From assembly GCF_009709675.1 (NCBI RefSeq), contig NZ_WMLB01000033.1, forward strand, positions 186,001 to 250,000: 64,000 nt of DNA, in the 5' to 3' direction. Position numbers and translations under genes: made by a program. Of the stretch, positions 26,682-35,273 are shown piece after piece. The stretch's first letter is position 1; every line of letters starts with the position of its first letter. Source of the stretch: Agromyces bracchium (GTDB taxonomy: Bacteria > Actinomycetota > Actinomycetes > Actinomycetales > Microbacteriaceae). The notes beneath the pieces were generated by a model. It was given only the letters and a program-made list of their open reading frames with translations, was not told where the DNA came from and did no database searches.

Positions 26682-28721
26682 ATGACGACGATGTCGACCA
26701 CCCGAGCCGCCGAGCGGCACCGGTCACCCGATCAGGGCCGGCCTGTGGCGGATCCCCTGCGCGGCCTGACGGCCGCCGAGATCGACGCGACGCGCGAGAT
26801 CCTGGCCGAGGCGGGCCTCCTCGCCGAGCAGACGCGGTTCGTCTACGTCGGGCTCGACGAGCCGGCCAAGCCCGACGTCCTCGCGGGGGCCGAGCTGCCC
26901 CGCATCGTTCGCGTCCTGCTGCTCGACCGCGCCACCGGCGCCTCGGCTGACGTCCGCGTCTCGGTCACCGACCGCGCGATCGTCAGCCGCACCGAGATCG
27001 ACGGCGCGAACGGCCAGGTCCCGATCCTCGACGTCGAGTTCGAGGCGATCTACGACCTGCTGGGCGCCGAGCCCGACTGGCACGAGGCCCTCGCCAAGCG
27101 CGGCATCACGCACGAGCAGGTCGCGCTCGCCCCGCTCTCGGCGGGGGAGTACGGGTTCGAAGCCGAGCGCGGGCGTCGCGTCATCCGCGTGCTCGCCTTC
27201 ATGCGGCACGACGAGCAGGACCACTGCTGGGCGCACCCCGTCGACGGCCTCTGCGCCTACGTCGACATGATCGAGGGCCGGATGTTCGAGCTCGTCGACC
27301 ACAAGGTCTTCGAGATCCCCGCCGAGTCGGGGAACTTCGACGACCCCGAGGTGCAGGGCGCGCCGCTCGACACGCTGAAGCCGATCAGCATCACCCAGCC
27401 CGAGGGGCCGAGCTTCACCGTCGAGGAGGACCGGGTCAGCTGGGCGAACTGGCGCTTCTCGCTCGCGTTCGACGCGCGCGAGGGGCTCGTGCTCCGCCGC
27501 ATCCGCTACGTCGACGCCGACCAGGGCGGCGCCGAGCGCGACATCGTCTACCGCGCCTCGATCGCCGAGATGGTGGTGCCGTACGGCGACCCGTCGCCCG
27601 CGCGGTTCTGGCAGAACTACTTCGACACCGGCGAGTACGTGTTCGGCCGCTACGCGAACTCGCTGCAGCTCGGGTGCGACTGCCTCGGCGAGATCCACTA
27701 CTTCGACGCCACGATCGCCGACGAGTTCGGCCACCCCCGCGTCATCCCGAACGCGATCTGCATGCACGAGGAGGACTTCGGGACCCTCTGGAAGCACACC
27801 GACATCTACACCGGGTCGAACGAGGTGCGCCGCCAGCGGCGCCTCGTGATCAGCTTCTTCACCACGGTGGGCAACTACGACTACGGCTTCTACTGGTACC
27901 TGTACCTCGACGGCACGATCGAGTGCGAGGCGAAGCTCACGGGCGTGCTCTTCTCATCGGCGTACGACCCGGAGGCGGGCGATCACGCGAGCGAGGTCGC
28001 ACCCGGTCTCGGGGCGCCGTACCACCAGCACTTGTTCAGCGCGCGGCTCGACATGATGGTCGACGGCGTCGCGAACGCGGTCGAGGAGGTCGACGCGGTG
28101 CGCGTGCCGATGGGGGACGGCAACCCCTACGGCAACGCTTTCACGAAGCGCACGACACGCCTCCGCACCGAGGCCGAGGGCGCGCGCGACGCCGACCCCG
28201 TCGCAGGCCGGGCCTGGCACATCGTCAACACCGAGAAGCAGAACCGGCTCGGCCGCCCCGTCGCCTACGAGCTGCTCGCACAGGGCTCGCCGACGCTGCT
28301 CGCCGACCCCGAGTCGGTCATCGCCAAGCGCGCCGGCTTCACGCGCAAGCACCTCTGGGTCACGCGCTACGACCAGGACGAGCGCTACCCCGCGGGCGAC
28401 CTCGTGAACCAGAACCCCGGCGGCGACGGCCTCCCGCGCTACACCGAAGCCGACCGCTCGATCGACGGCGAGGACATCGTCCTCTGGCACACCTTCGGCC
28501 CCACGCACTTCCCGCGCGTCGAGGACTGGCCGGTCATGCCAGTCGACTACGCGAAGTTCACGCTCAAGCCCTACGGCTTCTTCGGGCGGAACCCCACGCT
28601 GAACGTGCCCTCCTCCGAGGCGATGGGCATGGCCTGCCACACGGATGCCGCGGCCGGCGGCTGCCACTGCGCTGCCGGCGAGTGCACCTGCTCGGGGCAC
28701 GCGCACGGGCACGGGGCCTGA
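26682..28721 (+). CDS. tynA: Primary (copper/TPQ) amine oxidase
   Basis: 679 residues. Catalytic residues line up with Arthrobacter globiformis phenylethylamine oxidase at a constant offset of 17: general base Asp315 (NYFDTGEYVFG), TPQ precursor Tyr399 (GNYDYGF), copper ligands His448 and His450 (YHQHLF) and His609 (GPTHFPR). It oxidises primary aromatic amines to aldehydes, releasing ammonia and hydrogen peroxide; the TPQ cofactor is self-made from tyrosine with copper. No signal peptide is seen, so it is cytoplasmic or exported by another route. The C-terminus runs about 24 residues beyond AGAO and ends in a Cys/His-rich tail (GGCHCAAGECTCSGHAHGHG), likely metal-binding. Confidence 0.96.
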   Translation: MTTMSTTRAAERHRSPDQGRPVADPLRGLTAAEIDATREILAEAGLLAEQTRFVYVGLDEPAKPDVLAGAELPRIVRVLLLDRATGASADVRVSVTDRAIVSRTEIDGANGQVPILDVEFEAIYDLLGAEPDWHEALAKRGITHEQVALAPLSAGEYGFEAERGRRVIRVLAFMRHDEQDHCWAHPVDGLCAYVDMIEGRMFELVDHKVFEIPAESGNFDDPEVQGAPLDTLKPISITQPEGPSFTVEEDRVSWANWRFSLAFDAREGLVLRRIRYVDADQGGAERDIVYRASIAEMVVPYGDPSPARFWQNYFDTGEYVFGRYANSLQLGCDCLGEIHYFDATIADEFGHPRVIPNAICMHEEDFGTLWKHTDIYTGSNEVRRQRRLVISFFTTVGNYDYGFYWYLYLDGTIECEAKLTGVLFSSAYDPEAGDHASEVAPGLGAPYHQHLFSARLDMMVDGVANAVEEVDAVRVPMGDGNPYGNAFTKRTTRLRTEAEGARDADPVAGRAWHIVNTEKQNRLGRPVAYELLAQGSPTLLADPESVIAKRAGFTRKHLWVTRYDQDERYPAGDLVNQNPGGDGLPRYTEADRSIDGEDIVLWHTFGPTHFPRVEDWPVMPVDYAKFTLKPYGFFGRNPTLNVPSSEAMGMACHTDAAAGGCHCAAGECTCSGHAHGHGA

Positions 28722-28734
28722 CGCCCGGTCGACC

Positions 28735-28786
28735 GAACGACGGTGGGCGGATGTCGCGGGGGCGCGGCATCCGCCCGTCGTCGTTC
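28735..28786. terminator. Bidirectional terminator built on the GCGGATGCCGC word
   Basis: 24-nt arms (28735-28758 and 28763-28786) with three mismatches and a GGGG loop, between the convergent amine oxidase and cyclase genes. The core is GGGCGGATG(T/C)CGCG with its complement. Confidence 0.85.
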
Positions 28787-28838
28787 CCGTGCAAGGGGTG
28801 CACTTCGCGCGCGCCGACCAGTCGCGGACTGGTACCGG

Positions 28839-30389
28839 TCAGGGTTCGGCGAGGGCGTAGGCGGTCACAGGGCTTCGTTTCCCCTTGATCTCCAGATCCG
28901 TCAACGCGCGGGCGTGCGGGGCGTCGGCGCCGTCGAGTGCCTGGTACGTCTCGGCGCTCATGAGGATGGGCGCGCCGGCCTCCTTGGTCTTCTCCTCCAA
29001 CCGAGCGGCGAGATTGACTGCATCGCCCATCACCGTGTACTCGATGCGCTCCCTGCCGCCGATGTTCCCGGCGATGACCGGTCCGGTCGCGATGCCGATC
29101 CCCGAGCGGAGGTTCGGGAGACGGTCGAGGGTCTCCTCGTCGTTGAACGCCGCCAGGGCTCGACGCATCCCGATCGCCGTCCTCACCGCGCGGTCCGCAT
29201 GATCGGCCATCGGATTCAGCGGCGTGCCGAACACCGCCAGGACGGAATCCCCGCCGAAGCGTGTGACCACGCCCCCGTGGTCGACGATGACCGACACCAT
29301 CGCCGTCATGTACCGGTTGATCACGTCGACCAGTCGCGCGGGCGGCATCTGCTCGCTGAGCGTCGTGAAGTCGCGGATGTCGGAGAAGACCACCGTGCAG
29401 TCGACGAGCGTGCCGCCGAGGCCGGCCCCGCTCTCCACGGCCGCCTGCGCCACCTCGGCGCTGACGTAGAGGCCGAACAGCTCCCGGAGCCGCTCGCCCT
29501 GACGCAACCCGTCGGTCATGACGTTGAATCGCTCGCCCAGGTAGCCGAGTTCGTCGTTGGTGGTCACCGCGACCCTCGTGTCGAGCTCGCTGTTCTCCAC
29601 GCGACCCATCGCCGCCTGCAACGCCTCGAGCGGCCCCACGATGGCCCGCGCCACGAGCACGGCCGTGATGACGCCGGCGAGCAGGCCGACTCCGAGGATG
29701 TACAGCTGCACGACGACGAGGTTGTCCAGGATCGCCCGCGGATTCTCCGCGTCGAGCATCGCGCGAGTGCGTGCCTGCGTGAGGACCACGAGCAGGGTCG
29801 GCGTGAGCCCTCCGATCAGGGCGAAGGCCAGCAGCAACCGCCGCCGTACCGAGAGCCGGAACGCGTGGATGCTGCTCAGGTCCCCGTCCGGGAAGAAGGT
29901 CGGGATCTGTTCCCGCCAGATCAGGTCGGTGCCGAAGTAGACGATCGTCGTGCCGACCGCGCCGCCGATGGCGATGCCGACGAAGTTGCCCGGATCGTCG
30001 TACAGGATCGAGAGGAAGATCGCGACGACGAGGCTGCCGGCGGCGACCAGTGAGGCCCCCACGAGGGGCCAGATCAGTACCAGCCGGGCGACGTTCGGCG
30101 GCATCTCCGAGGCGGGCGTGCCGGCCTCGATCAGGCGCAGCCATCTCCGGATCGGTCGCCCGAGCCAGACGACCATCGCGATCGCGGCGACGAGGATCAC
30201 GACACCGGCGACCGCGAACACCACGATGCCCTCGGTCTCGAGCGGCGAGACCGCCGCTTCATCGACCGGGATCGGATCGATCAGCGCGAAGTAGGCGAAG
30301 ACGATCAGGGCGCCGAAGACGGTCGCCGCCGAGATGAGCGTCGCGACCCTGCGGGAGACCCGTCGTGACGACGTCGGTGAGTTGCTCAC
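28839..30389 (-). CDS. Membrane-bound class III adenylate/guanylate cyclase with HAMP domain
   Basis: 516 residues from GTG 30389, preceded by AAGGGG; the longer open frame upstream is rejected as non-coding. About six membrane helices (near residues 14-36, 46-68, 92-118, 128-148, 180-200 and 222-245), then a HAMP linker (ARAIVGPLEALQAAMGRVENSELDTRVAV), then the cyclase domain: metal Asp in VVFSDIRDFTTLSEQ, second Asp in FGGDSVLAVFG, and IEYTVMGDAVNLAARLE with the transition-state Asn and Arg. It resembles mycobacterial Rv1318c-type cyclases. ATP versus GTP cannot be fixed by eye. Divergent from arr. Confidence 0.92.
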   Translation of the reverse strand: MSNSPTSSRRVSRRVATLISAATVFGALIVFAYFALIDPIPVDEAAVSPLETEGIVVFAVAGVVILVAAIAMVVWLGRPIRRWLRLIEAGTPASEMPPNVARLVLIWPLVGASLVAAGSLVVAIFLSILYDDPGNFVGIAIGGAVGTTIVYFGTDLIWREQIPTFFPDGDLSSIHAFRLSVRRRLLLAFALIGGLTPTLLVVLTQARTRAMLDAENPRAILDNLVVVQLYILGVGLLAGVITAVLVARAIVGPLEALQAAMGRVENSELDTRVAVTTNDELGYLGERFNVMTDGLRQGERLRELFGLYVSAEVAQAAVESGAGLGGTLVDCTVVFSDIRDFTTLSEQMPPARLVDVINRYMTAMVSVIVDHGGVVTRFGGDSVLAVFGTPLNPMADHADRAVRTAIGMRRALAAFNDEETLDRLPNLRSGIGIATGPVIAGNIGGRERIEYTVMGDAVNLAARLEEKTKEAGAPILMSAETYQALDGADAPHARALTDLEIKGKRSPVTAYALAEP

Positions 30390-30491
30390 GCTGCACGCCC
30401 CTTCCGCAGCTGGGTACCCGCTCGGCTGGTTCGGGGTCAGCGTAGTACGCGGACGTGCCGTCGCCGGGGCTCGGGTCGGGGAAAGGGGGTC

Positions 30492-30497
30492 TACGCT
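30492..30497 (+). promoter_or_regulatory. -10 box TACGCT for [13 protein letters not shown]
   Basis: TACGCT, 6 nt, then GTG 30504. CTACGCTG (30491-30498) also has an inverted match CAGCGTAG at 30438-30445. Confidence 0.6.
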
Positions 30498-30503
30498 GTC
30501 CCG

Positions 30504-30914
30504 GTGAGCGACGCACTGGACGAGGGGCCGTTCTACCACGGCACGAAGGCCGACCTGGGGGTCGGGGACCTCCTGACGGCGGGGTTCCGCTCGAACTACC
30601 GCCCCGAGGTGGTCATGAACCACGTCTACTTCACGGCGCTTCCGGATGGCGCCGGCCTCGCGGCCGAACTCGCCGTCGGCGACGGCGAGCCGCGCGTCTA
30701 CGCCGTCGAGCCGACCGGATCGTTCGAGGACGACCCGAACGTCACCGACAGGAAGTTCCCCGGCAACCCGACGCGGTCGTATCGGAGCACGGAACCGTTG
30801 CGGGTCGTCGCCGAGGTCTCCGACTGGACCCGGCTCGCGCCCGAGGCGCTGCAGGCGTGGCGGGATCGGTTGGCGGAGCTCGCGGCGGACGAGCGCGGCG
30901 AGATCATCAACTGA
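30504..30914 (+). CDS. arr: Rifampin ADP-ribosyltransferase
   Basis: 136 residues, the typical Arr size. Conserved blocks: GPFYHGTKADLGVGDLL with the NAD-binding His, HVYFTAL, YAVEPTGSFEDDPNVTD with the key Asp, KFPGNPTRSYRS, and EPLRVVAEVSDW. The enzyme inactivates rifamycins by ADP-ribosylation. Codon use and G+C match the neighbours, and no mobile element flanks it, so it looks like a native chromosomal resistance gene, as in mycobacteria. No Shine-Dalgarno; the TACGCT box predicts a leaderless mRNA. Confidence 0.95.
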   Translation: MSDALDEGPFYHGTKADLGVGDLLTAGFRSNYRPEVVMNHVYFTALPDGAGLAAELAVGDGEPRVYAVEPTGSFEDDPNVTDRKFPGNPTRSYRSTEPLRVVAEVSDWTRLAPEALQAWRDRLAELAADERGEIIN

Positions 30915-30968
30915 GGCGCGACGCCGGCGCAGCGGCATCCGTCGCCGCCAACGGAACGCGGTCGGCGC

Positions 30969-31556
30969 TCAGCGCAGGAGGTCGAGGTACCCGTCGAGCG
31001 ATCGGGTCAGCCGATCGGCGTCGGCGCTCGCCGGGGCGACGACCGCGATGACCTGCACGCCGTCGAGCATCGCCATGAAGTGGTCGACGACCACGGGGAT
31101 GTCGACGTCCTCGCGGATCTCGCCGAGGCGCTTCGCGTCGGCGAGGTGCCCGCCGATCTCGACGCGCCACTGGTCCATGGTGCGCTCGTGCAGGGCGAGC
31201 AGATCGGGCTCGTTGGCCGCGTACTCCCAGAAGGGGATGACGATTCGCGCCTCGAGGATCCGCTCTTCGTCGAGGGGGAAGATCTGCAGCATCAGCTCGC
31301 GGAGGGCCGCCATGCCCTCGAGGTCGGCGCGCACGGCCGCGAAGCGCTCGTTCGTCGCGGCGAACACGTGCTCGAACGTCGCCCCGATCAGCTCCTCCTT
31401 GTTACGGAAGTAGGGGAAGAGCCCGCCGTTCGCGACGCCCGACGCCTTGGCGATCTCGCGCATCGTGGTCGCGCGGAAGCCCTTCTCGGCGATGAGGCGC
31501 CAGGTCGCGTGCACGATCTCGAGGCGGCGCGCGTCGTGGTCGACGATCTTCGGCAT
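30969..31556 (-). CDS. TetR-family transcriptional regulator
   Basis: 195 residues from ATG 31556 (GAGGGGACC upstream). N-terminal helix-turn-helix: LEIVHATWRLIAEKGFRATTMREIAKASGVANGGLFPYFRNKEEL. The C-terminal ligand domain is of the BetI/TetR_C_6 type (WRVEIGGHLADAKRLGEIREDVDIP, FMAMLDGVQVIAVV). It lies downstream of the aldehyde dehydrogenase on the same strand, past a strong terminator, so it has its own promoter; control of the dehydrogenase or itself is likely but unproven. Confidence 0.9.
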   Translation of the reverse strand: MPKIVDHDARRLEIVHATWRLIAEKGFRATTMREIAKASGVANGGLFPYFRNKEELIGATFEHVFAATNERFAAVRADLEGMAALRELMLQIFPLDEERILEARIVIPFWEYAANEPDLLALHERTMDQWRVEIGGHLADAKRLGEIREDVDIPVVVDHFMAMLDGVQVIAVVAPASADADRLTRSLDGYLDLLR

Positions 31557-31660
31557 GGTCCCCTCTCGCGACGCCGCGGCGTCGGGGTCAACGATACGCG
31601 CCGCGGCGGGCCGAGCCTGGCAGGCGGAGACGGGCGCGCGGCGCGACCGCGACATGGCGA

Positions 31661-31690
31661 GGGCCGGGAGCACGATCGCGCTCCCGGCCC
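31661..31690 (-). terminator. Intrinsic terminator after the aldehyde dehydrogenase gene
   Basis: Perfect 11-bp stem (31661-31671 with 31680-31690) and an 8-nt loop, 33 bp past the dehydrogenase stop on the minus strand. Confidence 0.75.
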
Positions 31691-31722
31691 ATCCCTGCCC
31701 GCCCCCGCGGACGCTCCGCAGG

Positions 31723-33156
31723 TCAGCCGTTGACGACCTGCGGGACGCCGAGCGCCTTGAGGCCCTCGACGCCGAACTCGAGCCCGTAGCCCGACTGCTT
31801 CGCGCCGCCGAACGGCGCCATCGGGTGGACCGCGCCGTGCGCGTTGATCCACACCGTGCCGGCCTCGAGGCGCGCGGCGATGCGGCGCGCCTCGTCGCGG
31901 TCGGTCGACCAGACCGAGGCGCCGAGCCCGACCTCGACGCCGTTCGCCATCGCGATCGCCTCGTCGAGGTCGTGGTAGCGGATGATCGGCAGCGCCGGCC
32001 CGAACTGCTCCTCCTGCACGAGCGGTGCGGAGTCGTCGATGTCGGCCACGAGCGTCGTCGGGTAGAAGTTGCCGGGCTGCGTGCGATCCGGGTCGCCGCC
32101 GAGCAGCACCCGCGCGCCGCCGGCCTTCGCCGACTCCACGAGCCGGTCGACGATGTCGAACTGCGGCCGGTTCTGCAGCGGCCCGAGCACGTTCGCCTCG
32201 TCGAGCCCGACCCCCATGGGCATCGCTCGAGCGACGTCGACGAGCGCCTCGCACACGGCGTCGTAGACGTCGTCGTGCACGTACAGGCGCTTCAGCGCGG
32301 CACAGGTCTGGCCCGTGTTGATGAAGGCGCCCCAGAAGACGCCCTCGGCGATCGCCGTCGGGTCGACGTCGGGCAGCACGATGCCGGCGTCGTTGCCGCC
32401 GAGCTCGAGCGTGAGCCGCTTCACGGTGTCGGCCGAGCTGCGGATGATCGCCTTGCCGGTCGCGGTCGAGCCGGTGAACATCACCTTCCCGATCGACGGG
32501 TGCGATGCGAGCGCCGCACCGACGTCGCGGCCGCCCGAGACGACCTCGACGACGCCCTCGGGCAGCACGCGGTTGATGACCTCGATGAGCGCGAGCACGC
32601 TGAGCGGCGTGTACTCCGACGGCTTCACGACGACCGTGTTGCCCATCCGGAGCGCCGGCGCGACCTGCCAGACGGTGATCATCTGCGGCCAGTTCCAGGG
32701 GCCGATCGCGCCGACGACGCCGATCGGGCGGTAGTGCAGCTCGGCGCGCGTCTCGCCGTCGTCGACGACGACCTCGGCTTCGAGCGGCGTCGCCGCGGCA
32801 GCCCGCATCCAACCGGATGCCGCGCCGACCTCGAATCGCGCGTTCGGACCGTTCAACGGCTTGCCCTGCTCGCGCGACAGCACGCGAGCGAGGGCCTCCG
32901 CCTCGGCGTCGATGGCGTCGGCGGCGAGCAGGAGCAGTTCGCTCCGGCGCTCGTGCCCGAGCGCCGCCCAAGCGGGCTGCGCCGCCTTCGCGCGGGCGAT
33001 CGCCGCTTCGAGGTCGTCGACGGTGTGCACCGGGGCGTGGCCGACGAGTCCGCCCGTCGCCGGGTCGAGGATCTCGCGGCGTTCTCCGGCATCCGGCGCG
33101 ACCTCGGCGAGCAGGTCGGCCTGCGTGTCCTCGAGGACTGGGATCGGGCTGTTCAT
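31723..33156 (-). CDS. NAD(P)-dependent aldehyde dehydrogenase
   Basis: 477 residues from ATG 33156, with GGAGG 5 nt upstream; the long open frame beyond it is not coding. ALDH blocks: GPWNWPQMI, KPSEYTPLS, FTGSTATGKAI, LELGGNDAGIVLPD (general base Glu), NTGQTCAALKRLYV (nucleophile Cys), EEQFGPALPII. It oxidises an aldehyde to the acid in the cytoplasm. Between the amine oxidase and the hpa genes, it is a candidate for the aryl-acetaldehyde dehydrogenase step, but the substrate is inferred. It is divergent from a MarR gene. Confidence 0.92.
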   Translation of the reverse strand: MNSPIPVLEDTQADLLAEVAPDAGERREILDPATGGLVGHAPVHTVDDLEAAIARAKAAQPAWAALGHERRSELLLLAADAIDAEAEALARVLSREQGKPLNGPNARFEVGAASGWMRAAAATPLEAEVVVDDGETRAELHYRPIGVVGAIGPWNWPQMITVWQVAPALRMGNTVVVKPSEYTPLSVLALIEVINRVLPEGVVEVVSGGRDVGAALASHPSIGKVMFTGSTATGKAIIRSSADTVKRLTLELGGNDAGIVLPDVDPTAIAEGVFWGAFINTGQTCAALKRLYVHDDVYDAVCEALVDVARAMPMGVGLDEANVLGPLQNRPQFDIVDRLVESAKAGGARVLLGGDPDRTQPGNFYPTTLVADIDDSAPLVQEEQFGPALPIIRYHDLDEAIAMANGVEVGLGASVWSTDRDEARRIAARLEAGTVWINAHGAVHPMAPFGGAKQSGYGLEFGVEGLKALGVPQVVNG

Positions 33157-33267
33157 GGCACCTCCACGTTGAGTCGGGGTTCCACGGTAGGCAGCGGCCC
33201 GGTCCGCGCCGTTGCCGGTGCGTGCGACCCGCTTGGACGTGCGCGCACGAAGCGCGGGGGCCGGGAC

Positions 33268-33273
33268 TAGGGT
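33268..33273 (+). promoter_or_regulatory. -10 box TAGGGT for leaderless MarR gene
   Basis: TAGGGT, 6 nt, then GTG 33280; no Shine-Dalgarno. Confidence 0.55.
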
Positions 33274-33279
33274 GTCAGG

Positions 33280-33921
33280 GTGTCCAGTCGTCCCAGCGGA
33301 TTCGAGTCGAGCGGCTACTGGTACGAGGCCGATGACTCCCGCCTCGGCAGCGTCGACGTGCTCAACCTGCTCCGGCGGTACCGGGCGGCCGACCAGGAGA
33401 TGCGCCGCCGGACCCGGGACTCGATGGGCATGGGCGAGACCGACCTCCTGGCGCTCCGCTACGTGCTGCGCGCCGAGCGCGAGGGCGAGATGCTCACGCC
33501 GGGAATGCTCGCCAAGCTCCTCGGCATCTCGACCGCGTCGACGACGGTGCTCATCGACCGCCTCGAGCGCAGCGGCCACCTCGTGCGGCGTCCGCACCCG
33601 TCCGACCGCCGCTCGCTCGTCGTGGCGAGCACGACCGACAGCGACGCCGAGGTGCGGGCCACCCTCGGTCGGATGCACCAGGCCATGATCGCGGTCGCGG
33701 ACGGGCTCGACCAGCGGGAGCTCGGCGTTGTGGCGCGCTTCCTCGCCGGCATGATCGAGGCGCTCGAACTCGTCGAACCGCACCACGATGTGGATGACTC
33801 GTCGGTCGGAGACGTCCCCGACGTCTCGATCACCGAGCCGAGCGATGCGCTGCCCGGAAACGAGGGCGCCGCCCGGCACCGAGACGGTGCGGGCGGCGAT
33901 GCGACCTCGTCCGAGGCCTGA
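33280..33921 (+). CDS. MarR-family transcriptional regulator
   Basis: 213 residues. Winged helix in the middle: TDLLALRYVLRAE, then LTPGMLAKLLGISTASTTVLIDRLERSGHLVRRPHPSDRRSLVV with the DxRS wing motif. About 45 extra C-terminal residues are acidic and low-complexity. It is divergent from the aldehyde dehydrogenase; the 123-bp shared region is the likely binding site. Ligand unknown. Confidence 0.9.
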   Translation: MSSRPSGFESSGYWYEADDSRLGSVDVLNLLRRYRAADQEMRRRTRDSMGMGETDLLALRYVLRAEREGEMLTPGMLAKLLGISTASTTVLIDRLERSGHLVRRPHPSDRRSLVVASTTDSDAEVRATLGRMHQAMIAVADGLDQRELGVVARFLAGMIEALELVEPHHDVDDSSVGDVPDVSITEPSDALPGNEGAARHRDGAGGDATSSEA

Positions 33922-33922
33922 T

Positions 33923-33950
33923 CGCCGGGTCGCGCGCACACGACCCGGCG
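33923..33950. terminator. Intrinsic terminator between MarR and small membrane protein genes
   Basis: Perfect 10-bp stem (33923-33932 with 33941-33950), 8-nt loop, directly after the MarR stop; it lies just past the convergent gene's end. Confidence 0.75.
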
Positions 33951-33957
33951 GGTTCGA

Positions 33958-34122
33958 TCAGACGCTCCGGTTGCCGGTGAGGGTCCGGACGAGCCAGACG
34001 ACCACGGCCAGGACGAGCAGGACGATGCCCACCCAGAGCAGGAACTGAAGCGACTGCACGAAGCCGCCGGTGAACAGCAGGATGATGGCGATGATTCCGA
34101 CGATGATGAGCAGGGTGTTCAC
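33958..34122 (-). CDS. Tiny two-helix membrane protein (54 aa)
   Basis: From GTG 34122 with AAAGGCAC upstream. Almost all hydrophobic: helix one LLIIVGIIAIILLFTG, a short QSLQ turn, helix two LLWVGIVLLVLAVVVWLV, then a basic end RTLTGNRSV. This matches the small LMBR-like/hydrophobic proteins often annotated as membrane hypothetical in actinobacteria and induced by stress; I do not assign a function. Confidence 0.75.
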   Translation of the reverse strand: MNTLLIIVGIIAIILLFTGGFVQSLQFLLWVGIVLLVLAVVVWLVRTLTGNRSV

Positions 34123-34394
34123 GGAAGTGCCTTTCTGATCGGCGATGACGCCGTGCGGCGCACGGCGGGTCGGGAACCTTCGGGCCCCGGGGGACGGGTG
34201 TCCCCCGGGGACGTCCCCCCGGTCGTGATCGCCCGCGAAGCGGTCGTTCCCTGGTCCGCGACCACATGACCAGCATTCCGCCGCGAGCGACGGGACGTCC
34301 AGCCATTCCGGCGGAGGCCGGATTCCGCTATTGTTCGCGCGCCCGAGCGGGCTCGGGATGTTCCGTCCCCGCGCGAACGCGCCGGTGCCGCCGG
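34123..34394. other. Intergenic region with two GC hairpins
   Basis: 272 bp with no gene. A perfect 11-bp stem at 34185-34210 (CCCCGGGGGAC and complement, loop GGGT) lies upstream of the tiny membrane protein gene; a CCCGAG/CTCGGG hairpin at 34342-34357 is probably the terminator of the glycosyltransferase operon. ATTCCG recurs several times at 34275-34327. Confidence 0.6.
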
Positions 34395-35273
34395 TCAGAG
34401 ACCCATCCGGCGGAACACGCCCTTCACGTTTCCCGGGAGTCGACGGCCGTAGATCCTCCGCAACAGGTACCCGGCGAGCACCGCCTTCTGTCGGGAGGGG
34501 AGCGAACTCCGCCGGATCTCCGCAACCCCCGAGCGCCGGAGCGCCGCCACCTGGTCGAGGTCGTGCGGCCACGTCTTGGAGAGGCTGCCGGACTTGTAGT
34601 ACTTCGTGCAGAGCACCTCGGGAACCCGGACGAACTCGCCGATGAGCGACAGGCCGAGCAGCCACGTCCAGTCGGCCGAGTACTCGCCCTGCTCGTTCGG
34701 GTGGATGCCACCGACCTCACGGAAGGCCGACGTCCGGAACAGCCCGCGATTCGGCACCCACCAGAACCCGGGTCGACGCACCATCACCCGGCCGCGCGCC
34801 ACGGGAGAGCGCAGGCCCTCGAGTTCGTCGAACACGTGCAGTTCGAGACGTCCGTCAAGTTCGTGCACACGCATGTCGGTGAACGCGAGCACGGCTCGGT
34901 CGTTCGCCGCGAGTGCGCCGACCAGGCGTTCGACGTACGTCGGCGCGACGACGTCGTCATGGAACGCGAAGAACTGCAGCTCACCGTCCGCTCGGCCCAT
35001 CAGGTCGTTCGAGTTCCGCAGCCAGCCGAGGTTCTCCTCGCGCTCGACGATCCGGGTGCGCGGGTACTGCTCGGCGAAGCGACGCACGACCTCGAGCGTG
35101 TCATCCGTCGACCGGTCGTCGCCGATGAGGATCTCGAGGTTCGGCCAGGTCTGGGCCACCAGGCTGTCGAGGGTGCGCTGGATGAATGCGGCGCCGTTGT
35201 ACGTCGGCACGAGGGCGGTCACGAGCGGATCCCATCGAGTCGTGACGTCCGTCGGAGTGGTCGGGCCGGTCAT
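34395..35273 (-). CDS. Family 2 glycosyltransferase
   Basis: 292 residues. GT-A fold: VTALVPTYNGAAFIQRTLDSLVAQTWPNLEILIGDDRSTDDT, acceptor-site region FFAFHDDVVAPTYVERL with the metal-binding Asp pair, then VPNRGLFRTSAFREVGGIH and ADWTWLLGLSLIGEF. No membrane helix, so it acts at the cytoplasmic face. Last gene of a three-gene operon in which each gene overlaps the next by 4 bp; the partners point to modification of a cell-surface or secreted glycan. Confidence 0.9.
   Translation of the reverse strand: MTGPTTPTDVTTRWDPLVTALVPTYNGAAFIQRTLDSLVAQTWPNLEILIGDDRSTDDTLEVVRRFAEQYPRTRIVEREENLGWLRNSNDLMGRADGELQFFAFHDDVVAPTYVERLVGALAANDRAVLAFTDMRVHELDGRLELHVFDELEGLRSPVARGRVMVRRPGFWWVPNRGLFRTSAFREVGGIHPNEQGEYSADWTWLLGLSLIGEFVRVPEVLCTKYYKSGSLSKTWPHDLDQVAALRRSGVAEIRRSSLPSRQKAVLAGYLLRRIYGRRLPGNVKGVFRRMGL

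Noticed and set aside
30390..30938. Upstream extension of the cyclase frame
   Set aside because: It would cover arr on the other strand and adds a low-complexity sequence; GTG 30389 has a ribosome site.
33157..33939. Upstream extension of the aldehyde dehydrogenase frame
   Set aside because: It runs antisense through the MarR gene, has no ALDH homology, and a good ribosome site precedes ATG 33156.
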